Shown here: in pieces, positions 53,287 through 61,153 of the stretch
Numbering within the stretch: the first letter of the stretch is position 1
Layout of the letters: every line of letters starts with the position of its first letter
Source: Marinobacterium iners
Lineage (GTDB): Bacteria > Pseudomonadota > Gammaproteobacteria > Pseudomonadales > Balneatricaceae
Assembly: GCF_017310015.1 (NCBI RefSeq)
Contig: NZ_CP022297.1
Span: 2,976,001-3,040,000, forward strand
DNA: 64,000 bases
Direction: 5' to 3'
Notes under the pieces: generated by a model
Databases searched by the model: none
What the model saw: only the letters and a program-made list of their open reading frames with translations
What the model was told of the DNA's origin: nothing
Position numbers and translations under genes: made by a program

Positions 53287-54945
53287 ATGCGACTCAGTAA
53301 TACGGCTAGAGGGCTGATCGCCCTCGCGGCGCTTATGCCGCTCGGTGCCCTGGCCGGCACTTACAACCTGACAATCGATCATCAACCGATGACGATTGAC
53401 GGCAAGGCCAAAACCGCAATGACCATCAACGGCGGCATCCCTGGCCCCACGCTGCACTTCCAAGAGGGTGAAGAGGTTACAATCAACGTAACCAACAAGC
53501 TTGATGTCGACAGCTCTATCCACTGGCACGGCCTGCTGTTGCCCTACACAGAAGATGGCGTACCGGGTATCAGTTTCGACGGCATAAAGCCGGGTGAAAC
53601 CTACACCTACCGTTTCCCGATCAAGCAGGCTGGCACCTACTGGTACCACAGTCACTCCGGTTTTCAGGAGCAGGAAGGTATCTACGGACCGATCGTCATC
53701 GAACCGGCAAACCGCGAGCCGTTCAAATTCGACCGGGAATATGTGGTGATGCTGTCGGATTGGTCGGCTGAAACCGGCAACCAGATTTTTTCCAACCTCA
53801 AGGGCCAGAGTGACTATTACAACTACAACCAGCAGACGGTCGGCAGCTTTATCGAGGATGCGAAAGCCAAGGGCTTCGGCACGGCCCTGAAGGAACGTCT
53901 GGCCTGGGGCGGCATGCGCATGATGCCCACTGACATTAGCGACGTGTCCGGTTACAGCTTCCTGGTCAACGGCAAGTCGACCGATGACAACTGGACCGGT
54001 CTGTTCCAGCCGGGTGAGCGAGTGCGACTTCGTTTTATCAACGGCTCGGCGATGAGCTACTTCGATATCCGCATCCCCGGTTTGAAGATGACAGTGGTAC
54101 AAGCCGATGGTAACAACGTGCAGCCGGTGACTGTGGACGAATTTCGCATGGCGGTCGCCGAAACCTACGATGTGATCATACAGCCGAAGGAAGAACACGC
54201 CTATTCGATTCTGGCCGAGTCGATCGACCGCTCGGGATTTGCCCGCGGCACTCTGGCCCCGCGCGAAGGGTTGGCCGGCGAGATTCCCAAGCTGCGGGAG
54301 CGCCCGCTGCTGACGATGGCCGATATGAGCATGGCAGGCATGGGAGAGATGGATCATTCCAGTATGCCGGACATGGATAAAGGCAATATGAGGGATATGG
54401 ATCATTCCAATATGGCGGGCATGGATCACTCACAGATGACAGCTGTCGCGCCGAACAATGACTATGCACCGGGTAGCGGCCTGACCCCCTCCGCCGCCGA
54501 TGGCGGCAAGTTCCTGGTCTATGGCGATCTCAAGGCGATGACTCCCTACGTCGACTACCGCGCGCCGGACCGCGAGATCGAGCTGCGCCTGACCGGCAAC
54601 ATGGAACGCTATTTCTGGTCGATTAACGGCACCAAGTACTCTGAAGCCGAGCCAATACGGCTGACCTACGGCGAACGGGTACGGATAAAATTCGTCAACG
54701 ACACCATGATGAACCACCCGATGCACCTACACGGCATGTGGATGCAGCTCGACAAGGGCAACGGCCGGTTCAATCCGCTGAAGCATGTCGTTAATGTCGC
54801 ACCGAACACCACACTGACGGTGGATGTGCCAGTCGATGCTCTCGGCGAGTGGGCATTCCATTGCCACCTGATGTACCACATGGCGTCGGGTATGTTCCGC
54901 AAGGTAATAGTGGAACCGCCAGTCGCTCAGTCTGCCGCACTGTAA
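53287..54945 (+). CDS. CopA-type multicopper oxidase
   Basis: A 552-residue periplasmic laccase-like oxidase of copper resistance. All four copper motifs are present: HWHG, YHSHSGFQEQ, HPMHLHG and HCHLMYHMASGM. A Met/Asp/His-rich loop (about 340-390, repeats of the type MDHSxM) lies before the last domain. The ATG at 53287 follows AAGGAG. The signal MRLSNTARGLIALAALMPLGALA has no twin Arg, unlike most CopA/PcoA proteins. Named copA in plasmid systems, distinct from the ATPase also called CopA. Confidence 0.93.
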   Translation: MRLSNTARGLIALAALMPLGALAGTYNLTIDHQPMTIDGKAKTAMTINGGIPGPTLHFQEGEEVTINVTNKLDVDSSIHWHGLLLPYTEDGVPGISFDGIKPGETYTYRFPIKQAGTYWYHSHSGFQEQEGIYGPIVIEPANREPFKFDREYVVMLSDWSAETGNQIFSNLKGQSDYYNYNQQTVGSFIEDAKAKGFGTALKERLAWGGMRMMPTDISDVSGYSFLVNGKSTDDNWTGLFQPGERVRLRFINGSAMSYFDIRIPGLKMTVVQADGNNVQPVTVDEFRMAVAETYDVIIQPKEEHAYSILAESIDRSGFARGTLAPREGLAGEIPKLRERPLLTMADMSMAGMGEMDHSSMPDMDKGNMRDMDHSNMAGMDHSQMTAVAPNNDYAPGSGLTPSAADGGKFLVYGDLKAMTPYVDYRAPDREIELRLTGNMERYFWSINGTKYSEAEPIRLTYGERVRIKFVNDTMMNHPMHLHGMWMQLDKGNGRFNPLKHVVNVAPNTTLTVDVPVDALGEWAFHCHLMYHMASGMFRKVIVEPPVAQSAAL

Positions 54946-54957
54946 GGAGCAAAAGAG

Positions 54958-55689
54958 ATGACTTTTAAGATGACTTATCGGGCGCCCGTGGGAGTTGCGT
55001 TGACGGTACTGGCGCTTGGGCTCACTGCAACCGCTAACGCCGCCAGTGCTGACGACGCATTCATGACCAAGGTCATGCTGGATCGCTTCGAGCTGCGCGA
55101 ACTGGACAACAACGATAAATTGGCCTTCTGGGAAGGTCAGGTCAACGTTCGCAACGATTATCAGGGGCTGGCGTTCAAGACCAACGGCGAGCGCGCCAAA
55201 GGTGGCCCCACCGAAAGCGCCGAGTATCAGCTGCTCTATCAACGACTGATTTCAGACTTTTTCGACGCCCAGTTCGGCATCCGTTACGACAATCAGCCGG
55301 GACCCTCCCGAACCTATGCGGTTGCCGGAGTGCAGGGACTTGCGCCCTATTTCTTCGAGGTTGATGCCAACCTGTTCCTGAGCGATGAAGGCGATACGTC
55401 GGCCCGGCTTGAGGCAGAATATGACCTGCTGCTGACCCAACGGCTGATCCTGCAGCCGGCGGCCGAGATCAACGTCGCCTTCAGCGACGACGAGAAGATC
55501 GGTATCGGTACAGGCTTGAGTTCGGCCGAGTTGGGACTGCGGCTGCGCTACGAGCTGAATCGCAAGTTCACCCCCTATCTCGGCGTTCAGTGGGAACGGA
55601 AGTTCGGCAACACCGCCGATTATGCTCGCAATGAAGGTGAGGATATCGAGTCAACCGCATTCGTGCTGGGTATCAGCGCCTGGTTCTGA
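54958..55689 (+). CDS. copB: Copper resistance protein B, outer membrane
   Basis: A 243-residue outer-membrane beta-barrel protein with a signal peptide (about 1-27, ending ANA). The family pattern LDRFELRELDN, FWEGQVNVRNDYQG, EYQLLYQRLISDFFDAQFGIRYD and VQWERKFGNTADYA is clear. It lacks the Met-rich N-terminal region seen in many CopB proteins. It follows the oxidase by 12 bases, with AAGGAG in front. Confidence 0.93.
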   Translation: MTFKMTYRAPVGVALTVLALGLTATANAASADDAFMTKVMLDRFELRELDNNDKLAFWEGQVNVRNDYQGLAFKTNGERAKGGPTESAEYQLLYQRLISDFFDAQFGIRYDNQPGPSRTYAVAGVQGLAPYFFEVDANLFLSDEGDTSARLEAEYDLLLTQRLILQPAAEINVAFSDDEKIGIGTGLSSAELGLRLRYELNRKFTPYLGVQWERKFGNTADYARNEGEDIESTAFVLGISAWF

Positions 55690-55704
55690 TGTGAAGGTGG
55701 CGGG

Positions 55705-55737
55705 GCGTCAGACACAGTTATTCCCCTTCTCTGACGC
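55705..55737 (+). terminator. Possible terminator after copB
   Basis: GCGTCAGA and TCTGACGC form an 8-bp stem around a 17-base loop, 15 bases after copB. The tail is only moderately T-rich, so the assignment is tentative. Confidence 0.4.
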
Positions 55738-55876
55738 TCCTTCCTAAACACTCTCCGAGCTTCACACGTGGTACCCAACCAATCCCCCCTAACATAACGA
55801 CGAGTACAGCGGTTACCTGATATTTTCCGTTTGCCGCGATAATTCCGACGGAGCAAAATGACAAGCCGGTTTGTCC

Positions 55877-57032
55877 CTAGTCTGCAGGTACCGCAAATAG
55901 CAGTATGAAGCCCAGCGCCAGGCTCACCATGAAAAACGCACTCGTTCTCGACTGTTCCGACAAACATTGAACGCAACCAGGCATTGCAGCAGGTAATACA
56001 ACGCAAAGGCTCTGGACGCCAGGGCAATGACGGTAAAGGTCGAACCGGTCCAGGCCAACACCGTTGTAGCAGCACCAACCAGTAGATAACCCCATCCTGG
56101 CTTGAATCGCCTGTGGCTCACCTCCTCAAGGTTCGACACTGCCGCCAGCGTATCGGCTACTGCCGCCGAAAATTGGGATAGCGCCGCTAGGATCAGAGGC
56201 ATCGATAACAGGGTAGAGACAGTGACTGCGAGGCTGATCAAGCTGTTGTCTTCGTACTGTCCGTTCAACACCGGCACTAGCGGAAGGGTAACAACAACGA
56301 AAACGATATACACAGACAACGCGCTGTATTGCGACCAGCGAGACGCCCGGATACGAGTCCATATATCGAAACGGCCCCCAGATAGCGTGGGGTTGCAAAC
56401 CCCTGTACCACGATCAACGTGCCGGACACTATGGTTAAGACCTCCCAGAAATAGCGCTCGGGCATCTCCAGCAAGGGTAGATAATCCAGTTCGATATAGA
56501 GCTCGGCATCATGCCGCGCAAAGCCCAGGACCAGCAGCAATACCACAGCAAGTGTCATATAAAGTGCAAACTGCTCCAGCCGCCCTAGCGGTGCAAGACC
56601 GCCTAACATACCGATCAGGGTGATCAGGATCGCCACAATAGAGGTCAACAGGCTCTTGTTGAACTCGCTATCCAGGTTCAGGCTTCCAAGCACGAATGCA
56701 CTGAGGATATGGAGGTACAGACACACCGACACGATATAGGCCAACACCAGCGCAATGTCGGAGCCGCGCTCGAGCATGACTGTCAGCCGCTTGTTTCCCG
56801 CGGCCAGCACCGGTTCGGCGCAGAGGATATTGTGGCGCACGATGGCGCCGGTCTGGAGCGCGACCACGGAGATCGCCAACATCGCCAGTATGGCATAGGG
56901 CCCCACGCCGCTGGCCAGCACAGGTACGATAACGAGAAACCCACTGCCGAATATGGAGGCCAGTGGCGTACTCATCGCAGGGATGATCTGCCGTGGTTGC
57001 GGCAACTGACGATCCGGCGAGCAACCGCTCAT
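55877..57032 (-). pseudogene. APC-like membrane transporter with two frameshifts
   Basis: Three minus-strand frames join into one polytopic protein of about 385 residues (LASIFGSGFLVIVPVLASG, then SVYIVFVVVTLPLVPVLNG, then SLALGFILLFAVPAD). The first frame leaves the pattern at a C5/G5 run (56375-56379); one added G gives RYLGGRFDIW and restores it. The second break is at an A5/T5 run (55932-55936); one added T gives RVRFFMVSLALG. Both defects are one base short in a homopolymer, so true decay, phase variation and sequencing error are all possible. It starts 10 bases after the cytochrome c gene's stop. Substrate unknown. Confidence 0.75.
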
Positions 57033-57042
57033 ACACCGACCA

Positions 57043-57459
57043 TCAGCGGTGCTGCTGGTAAACGATGCCGTTAGCTTCCTGCATTTCGCGGATAAATTTC
57101 ACGATAGCGGTGGACTCCATGAAGCCGACGCTCGTTTGCTTCGGCATATCGCCGTAGGGCCAATGATGCTGGCGTACACCATTGCGCATCGCGTTGTAGA
57201 TCGATTTATCGTTATGATGCCCCGGGTTATAGATCGGGTGAACCAATGGAGGTCCCTTCATCGTGCCAGTACCGTTCTCGCCGTGACATTTGGCGCAGGT
57301 TTCATTGAACGCGCGCTGACCGGTCGCGCCCATCTTGCTGAGTGCAGGCACGGTGACATCGACATGCCCCTTGCGATGGTCCGCCAGTACTACATTAGGC
57401 GAAAGCATCACGAGCACCAGTAGGCTGGTGCAGAATTTCATTAGTCTACTCATCAACAT
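57043..57459 (-). CDS. Periplasmic monoheme cytochrome c
   Basis: A 138-residue class I-like cytochrome c with a signal peptide (ending VVLADH) and heme site CAKCHGENG; the distal Met is probably in YGDMPKQT. I chose the ATG at 57459 because AGAGGA precedes it. It lies in the copper region upstream of the broken transporter; its redox partner is not evident. Confidence 0.87.
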   Translation of the reverse strand: MLMSRLMKFCTSLLVLVMLSPNVVLADHRKGHVDVTVPALSKMGATGQRAFNETCAKCHGENGTGTMKGPPLVHPIYNPGHHNDKSIYNAMRNGVRQHHWPYGDMPKQTSVGFMESTAIVKFIREMQEANGIVYQQHR

Positions 57460-57551
57460 GGGTGTTCCTCTTGGCAAACCTTCTTTACTGGGGCAGACGC
57501 CCTTCCATACGTCTCTGCCCAGCTCAAACGAACCCTGTCATTACAAGCCCG

Positions 57552-58025
57552 CTACTTATCCAACCGTTGCTCAAGCAGTTGCTGTATCAGATCCAGGCGT
57601 TTATCCATCTGACGATAGGCTTCCATCATACCCATGCAATTCATCTGGCCGCCCATCATGCCCATGCTTTTCATCGTTCCCATACCCCCGCCCTGCTGCA
57701 TTTCTCCCATCATGCCCATTGTTTCCTGCAACTGCTGACGGTGCGCTTGCATCAGTTCCATTCGTTTTTCAGGGTCGTCAGTGTCCATGATCCGATCCAT
57801 ACCGGACTGCATCTCCCGCATGCGCTGCATCATCGGCAGCATACCGTCCTGACCACCCATCATACCCATGCCGCCGCCCGGCATCGACGACTGAATTGTT
57901 GCACCGGCCATCGCCGCTGGCGCTCCATTTTGGGCACTCGCATCCTGATGATGCTCCTGCTGGGCCCAACCAAGAGGGCTGGCAATCGACAGCGCCAGCG
58001 TCAGAATTAGCGTCGGTGTTTTCAT
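57552..58025 (-). CDS. Met-rich periplasmic protein of the copper region
   Basis: A 157-residue protein from the ATG at 58025, eight bases after GGAG. A signal peptide (MKTPTLILTLALSIASPLGWAQ) is followed by Met/Gly-rich clusters (MPGGGMGMMGGQDGM, MGTMKSMGMMGGQM) that flank a helical segment (DDPEKRMELMQAHRQQLQET). The abundance of Met suits Cu(I) binding. I do not recognise a named family, though Spy/CnrR-like helical metal sensors have similar MQAHRQQL helices. Confidence 0.7.
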   Translation of the reverse strand: MKTPTLILTLALSIASPLGWAQQEHHQDASAQNGAPAAMAGATIQSSMPGGGMGMMGGQDGMLPMMQRMREMQSGMDRIMDTDDPEKRMELMQAHRQQLQETMGMMGEMQQGGGMGTMKSMGMMGGQMNCMGMMEAYRQMDKRLDLIQQLLEQRLDK

Positions 58026-58127
58026 AGTGTTCACTCCAGTTGCTCTAATTGTCTTTTATTGGCTAAACCCAACGCAGCCGGGATCATTCACTGTGCTGGG
58101 GTGCTGACTGCCAAGCGCTGGGTCGGT

Positions 58128-58332
58128 TTAATCAAACCCAGCCCTCGGTTTGGTAGAGCTAAAAACGAAAAGAAGACCATGCCCATGGTGCATAAACAGG
58201 TGCCTTAATGGACAGAGCAAAAGAATCAGACAGGGCAACCAGGCAACAAGATGCGCCAGACCTTCCGTCACCAGGAAACAGCTCAAAATGGCAATCACTT
58301 TTGGCGCTATCAGCCCCTTACCGCTTATCCAT
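58128..58332 (-). pseudogene. DUF2933-like small membrane protein, frameshifted
   Basis: The frame that ends at 58128 encodes VIAILSCFLVTEGLAHLVAW, then a second hydrophobic stretch ending CPLRHLFMHHGHG, the pattern of DUF2933 proteins common beside copper genes. It has no ATG. An ATG at 58332 with GAAGG seven bases upstream opens MDKR and then hits a stop; removing one base between 58332 and 58318 joins it to the conserved frame. So the gene appears to carry one surplus base. A cop-box-like site at 58438 faces it. Confidence 0.6.
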
Positions 58333-58437
58333 CGTATAACCTTCGACCTGAATGGTGCCCAAGCTCCAGTAATGGACCAGATTTCAGCTTCAATTAGCAG
58401 TATGGCAGGTCAAACTCGACACGGTACTTACCTGAGC

Positions 58438-58453
58438 ATTACATTTTTGTAAT
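58438..58453. promoter_or_regulatory. Perfect cop-box-like palindrome
   Basis: ATTACATTTTTGTAAT fits TTACA-N4-TGTAA exactly and is a perfect dyad. It lies upstream of the leftward DUF2933-like/Met-rich/cytochrome genes. The ISL3 element's left end begins at the very next base. Confidence 0.7.
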
Positions 58454-58472
58454 GGGTATACGGATTTAATGG

Positions 58473-58498
58473 TTGATGGGGCACCTTCACCCCATCAA
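58473..58498. terminator. Hairpin inside the ISL3 left end
   Basis: TTGATGGGG-CACCTTCA-CCCCATCAA forms a 9-bp stem downstream of the transposase stop (58512) and just inside the element's left end. It could end the efflux-lspA-tnpA transcript or block read-in from outside. Confidence 0.55.
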
Positions 58499-58511
58499 TC
58501 TGATACCACCC

Positions 58512-59684
58512 TCAGATGGTTGATAGATCGACTCCGTAGTTGAGTTCCTCTGCGAAGTCCGGCAGTCCGTAACCGATGGTTTTCTTGTAGAAAGGAGAGA
58601 CCTTCGCAGTCGGTGCCTTCTTCTTGTGCTTCGTGGTGTAGAGCATTCGTGCCCGCATCACCTCGAAGGAGTAACCGCGCCCTTCACGGTTCTTGTCCTT
58701 GGCCAGTCGGTTGATGGACTCCGTGTAAGCGTTGGTGACGGGCATGTCCGTCTCGAAGTAGGTCATGGTCTCTTCGCGCCAGTTTCCCACTGCCCTGACC
58801 AGATCGCTCCAGACTTCCTTTTGGCCCTTCGGGATGGTGGCTATCCACTCGTCCAGGGCGGCTTCTGCCTGGAGCCGTGTGGTGGCGTCCCAGATGCCGT
58901 AGAAGCGCTCCTTGTGCTCGTAGGCGGCCAGCAGTTGCGGGAACGCGCCTGTCCAGGTCTCCATGATGAGGCGCTCCCGGTCTGAGACTTCGTGAGCGCG
59001 TTTCAGCAGGATTTTCCGGTCTCCCTTGAGAGTCCGGCTCTGGGACGGTTTCAGCTCCTTTCTGAGGCCCTTGCGCACTCTCTCTAGGGCATCGTTGGCC
59101 ATGCGCACCACATGGAACTTATCGACCACGTCCTGGCGGCGGGTGGCCAGCAGGTCGAGCAGGGTTCGCTCCTCAATGTTGGTCAGAATGCAGCGGTAGC
59201 GCTTGTTCAGGTATAGCTCGTCAATGCCCAGGATGCGGGGCGTCTCGAAGCGGTGCCAGCGCCCCAGGAACTCGGCGCGGGCGTTGAAGATGTCGCGCAC
59301 CGTCTTCTCGTCCAGGCCGGTCTGTGCCGCCACAAAGGTGTAGGGGTGGTTGAAGGATTCCTTCTCCACGTACTCATGCAGCCGCAGTGTCATACGGAAT
59401 CCGTCCACCATCTCCGGTAGCTGGGGCCTGAATGTTGTCTTGCAGGCCCGGCAGGTGTATCGGCGGCGGACCACCCAGAGAGTGACCCGCTTGCCGTGGA
59501 TGGGCAGATCACGATAGGGAACGTCACGCTTGCCGAACCGTACGAACTCACCCTGCACGCCGCATTCCTCGCAGGCGATGGGATCGGGCACGTCCACCTG
59601 GAAGTGCATTTCGTCGTCGGTTGATTTGCAGCCCAGTACTTGGTATTGCGGCAGGTGAAGGATGTTGTCGGGAAGTTCGGTCAT
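58512..59684 (-). CDS. tnpA: ISL3 family transposase
   Basis: A 390-residue transposase with an N-terminal zinc-binding part (CEECGVQGEF, RRRYTCRACKTTFRPQ), a helix-turn-helix (AAQTGLDEKTVRDIF), and a DDE core with ILGIDELYL and DKFHVVRMANDALERVR; the C-terminal TNAYTESINRLAK holds the likely third acidic residue. The frame is intact. It follows lspA by 21 bases on the same strand. Confidence 0.95.
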   Translation of the reverse strand: MTELPDNILHLPQYQVLGCKSTDDEMHFQVDVPDPIACEECGVQGEFVRFGKRDVPYRDLPIHGKRVTLWVVRRRYTCRACKTTFRPQLPEMVDGFRMTLRLHEYVEKESFNHPYTFVAAQTGLDEKTVRDIFNARAEFLGRWHRFETPRILGIDELYLNKRYRCILTNIEERTLLDLLATRRQDVVDKFHVVRMANDALERVRKGLRKELKPSQSRTLKGDRKILLKRAHEVSDRERLIMETWTGAFPQLLAAYEHKERFYGIWDATTRLQAEAALDEWIATIPKGQKEVWSDLVRAVGNWREETMTYFETDMPVTNAYTESINRLAKDKNREGRGYSFEVMRARMLYTTKHKKKAPTAKVSPFYKKTIGYGLPDFAEELNYGVDLSTI

Positions 59685-59705
59685 GGTGTTGTATAGGCGT
59701 AGGTG

Positions 59706-60218
59706 TCAGTCAGATCCATCCGACTCGGCATTGGTGTTTGCTTTTTTACCCAACAAGCTGCTGGAAACGAAAAGTAAGGCACCGAGGACAATTGCAATAT
59801 CAGCCAGGTTGAAGGCCGGCCAATGCCAGTCTCGCCAATAGAAATCAAAGGAATCCACAACATAGCCGCGAAAGACCCGGTCAATCAGGTTGCCCATGGC
59901 GCCACCGAGGATAAGACTGTAAGCGATGGCTTCTCCTTTATGACGATTTTCAAGGATCAGCTTGATCAGAAAAATCGAGACCACTACCGCGATTCCGATA
60001 AAAAAGTAGCGCTGCCAGCCTCCACCATTCGCAAAAAGACTGAATGCGGCACCGGTGTTCCATAGGTGCACCCAGTTAAAGAACGGGGTCACCGAAACAT
60101 ACTCGCCATAGGCCATTGATTGCTGCACCAGCCACTTTACAGCCTGATCAGACGCTGCCAGCAGGCCCGATATGGACAATAGGGCATACGGCGAGAGCTT
60201 TTTGCCAATAATGAGCAT
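59706..60218 (-). CDS. lspA: Lipoprotein signal peptidase (element-borne)
   Basis: A 170-residue inner-membrane aspartic protease that cleaves prolipoprotein signal peptides. The two catalytic Asp are in GNLIDRVFRG and FNLADIAI, and the WNTGAAFS motif is present. It lies three bases after the efflux gene, so the two are cotranscribed. Carriage of lspA by a transposable element is the mark of the ISPpu12 group; a chromosomal copy should exist elsewhere. Confidence 0.95.
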   Translation of the reverse strand: MLIIGKKLSPYALLSISGLLAASDQAVKWLVQQSMAYGEYVSVTPFFNWVHLWNTGAAFSLFANGGGWQRYFFIGIAVVVSIFLIKLILENRHKGEAIAYSLILGGAMGNLIDRVFRGYVVDSFDFYWRDWHWPAFNLADIAIVLGALLFVSSSLLGKKANTNAESDGSD

Positions 60219-60221
60219 TAT

Positions 60222-61118
60222 TTAACCCTTCAACGCCAAAATGCGTCTGGCACCGTTAAGTACAATGCCCCCCGCGATGGTGCCGATAATCAGATCCGGA
60301 TAATTGGAACCGGTCCACGCGACCAGGGCGCCGGCGGTGATGACCCCCAGGTTGATCACCACGTCGTTGGCCGAGAATATCCAGCTTGCCTTCATGTGCG
60401 CCCCGCCTTCCCGATGTTTGGATATGAGCAGCAGACAACTGGTATTGGCAATCAATGCGACGAATGCGATAGCCATCATCACCAGCGATTCAGGCTCACT
60501 ACCGAATACAAAGCGTCTCACCACCTCTACGAGCACGCCCACAGCCAAGATCAGTTGCAGTACACCAGCAAGATGCGCGGCACGTACCTGCATTTTCACG
60601 CTATGTCCAACCGCATAAAGGGCAAGCCCGTACACCGCCGCATCGGCAAAATTGTCCAGGGATTCTCCAATCAGGCCGGTGGACCGGGCGATCAGACCGG
60701 CAGTCATTTCCACCACGAACAGAAGTGCATTGATGCCGAGCAACCAGCGCAGGGTCCCGGATTCTTGCTTAGCAGAAGCTGCCGAAAACTCGGCGGCCTT
60801 GATGGTCTCCGGATTTGCAGCGACGGTTTCCTGAAGCGAGGCGCCTAGCCCCAAGGTCTTCAGTTTCGAGGTGACGGGCTCGACCTCGCCGTCATGCACG
60901 ACCTTCAGCCGGCGGTTCGACAAGTCGAAGGACAGCGCCCGAATCTCCTCAAAGCCGTTCAGGGCTAGGCGAATCATTCGTTCTTCTGATGGACAGTCCA
61001 TCTTCGGCACGGCATAAACACTGACCCATCTCCCTGGCGCCTCGGAGGAGGCCTGTATATCGGTATCCGCTGCGGACGTTGCATCACCGCCACAGGCGCC
61101 ACCACAGGATTTGCTCAT
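60222..61118 (-). CDS. Cation efflux (CDF/CzcD-type) transporter
   Basis: A 298-residue protein. A Cys-rich start (SCGGACGG) and an HMA-like domain (about 30-95, KMDCPSEERMIRLAL) precede five to six helices of a cation diffusion facilitator. Acidic metal-site residues lie in ESLDNFADAAVYG and SANDVVINLGV. It is the target of the MerR regulator in this element family. Its start codon lies within the IS66 target duplication, and the native ribosome-binding GGAG is now about 2.5 kb away. Confidence 0.88.
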   Translation of the reverse strand: MSKSCGGACGGDATSAADTDIQASSEAPGRWVSVYAVPKMDCPSEERMIRLALNGFEEIRALSFDLSNRRLKVVHDGEVEPVTSKLKTLGLGASLQETVAANPETIKAAEFSAASAKQESGTLRWLLGINALLFVVEMTAGLIARSTGLIGESLDNFADAAVYGLALYAVGHSVKMQVRAAHLAGVLQLILAVGVLVEVVRRFVFGSEPESLVMMAIAFVALIANTSCLLLISKHREGGAHMKASWIFSANDVVINLGVITAGALVAWTGSNYPDLIIGTIAGGIVLNGARRILALKG

Positions 61119-61123
61119 GATAC
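61116..61123. repeat. Left target-site duplication of the IS66 element
   Basis: CATGATAC here matches CATGATAC at 63593-63600. The CAT is the complement of the efflux gene's start codon. Confidence 0.9.
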
Positions 61124-61153
61124 GTACACGCCGTTAAAACGACCCACTTGCCC

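Noticed and set aside
54330..54440. Tandem DNA repeat in the multicopper oxidase
   Set aside because: The Met/Asp/His repeats are similar in protein but vary in DNA, and belong to the copper-binding loop of the family.
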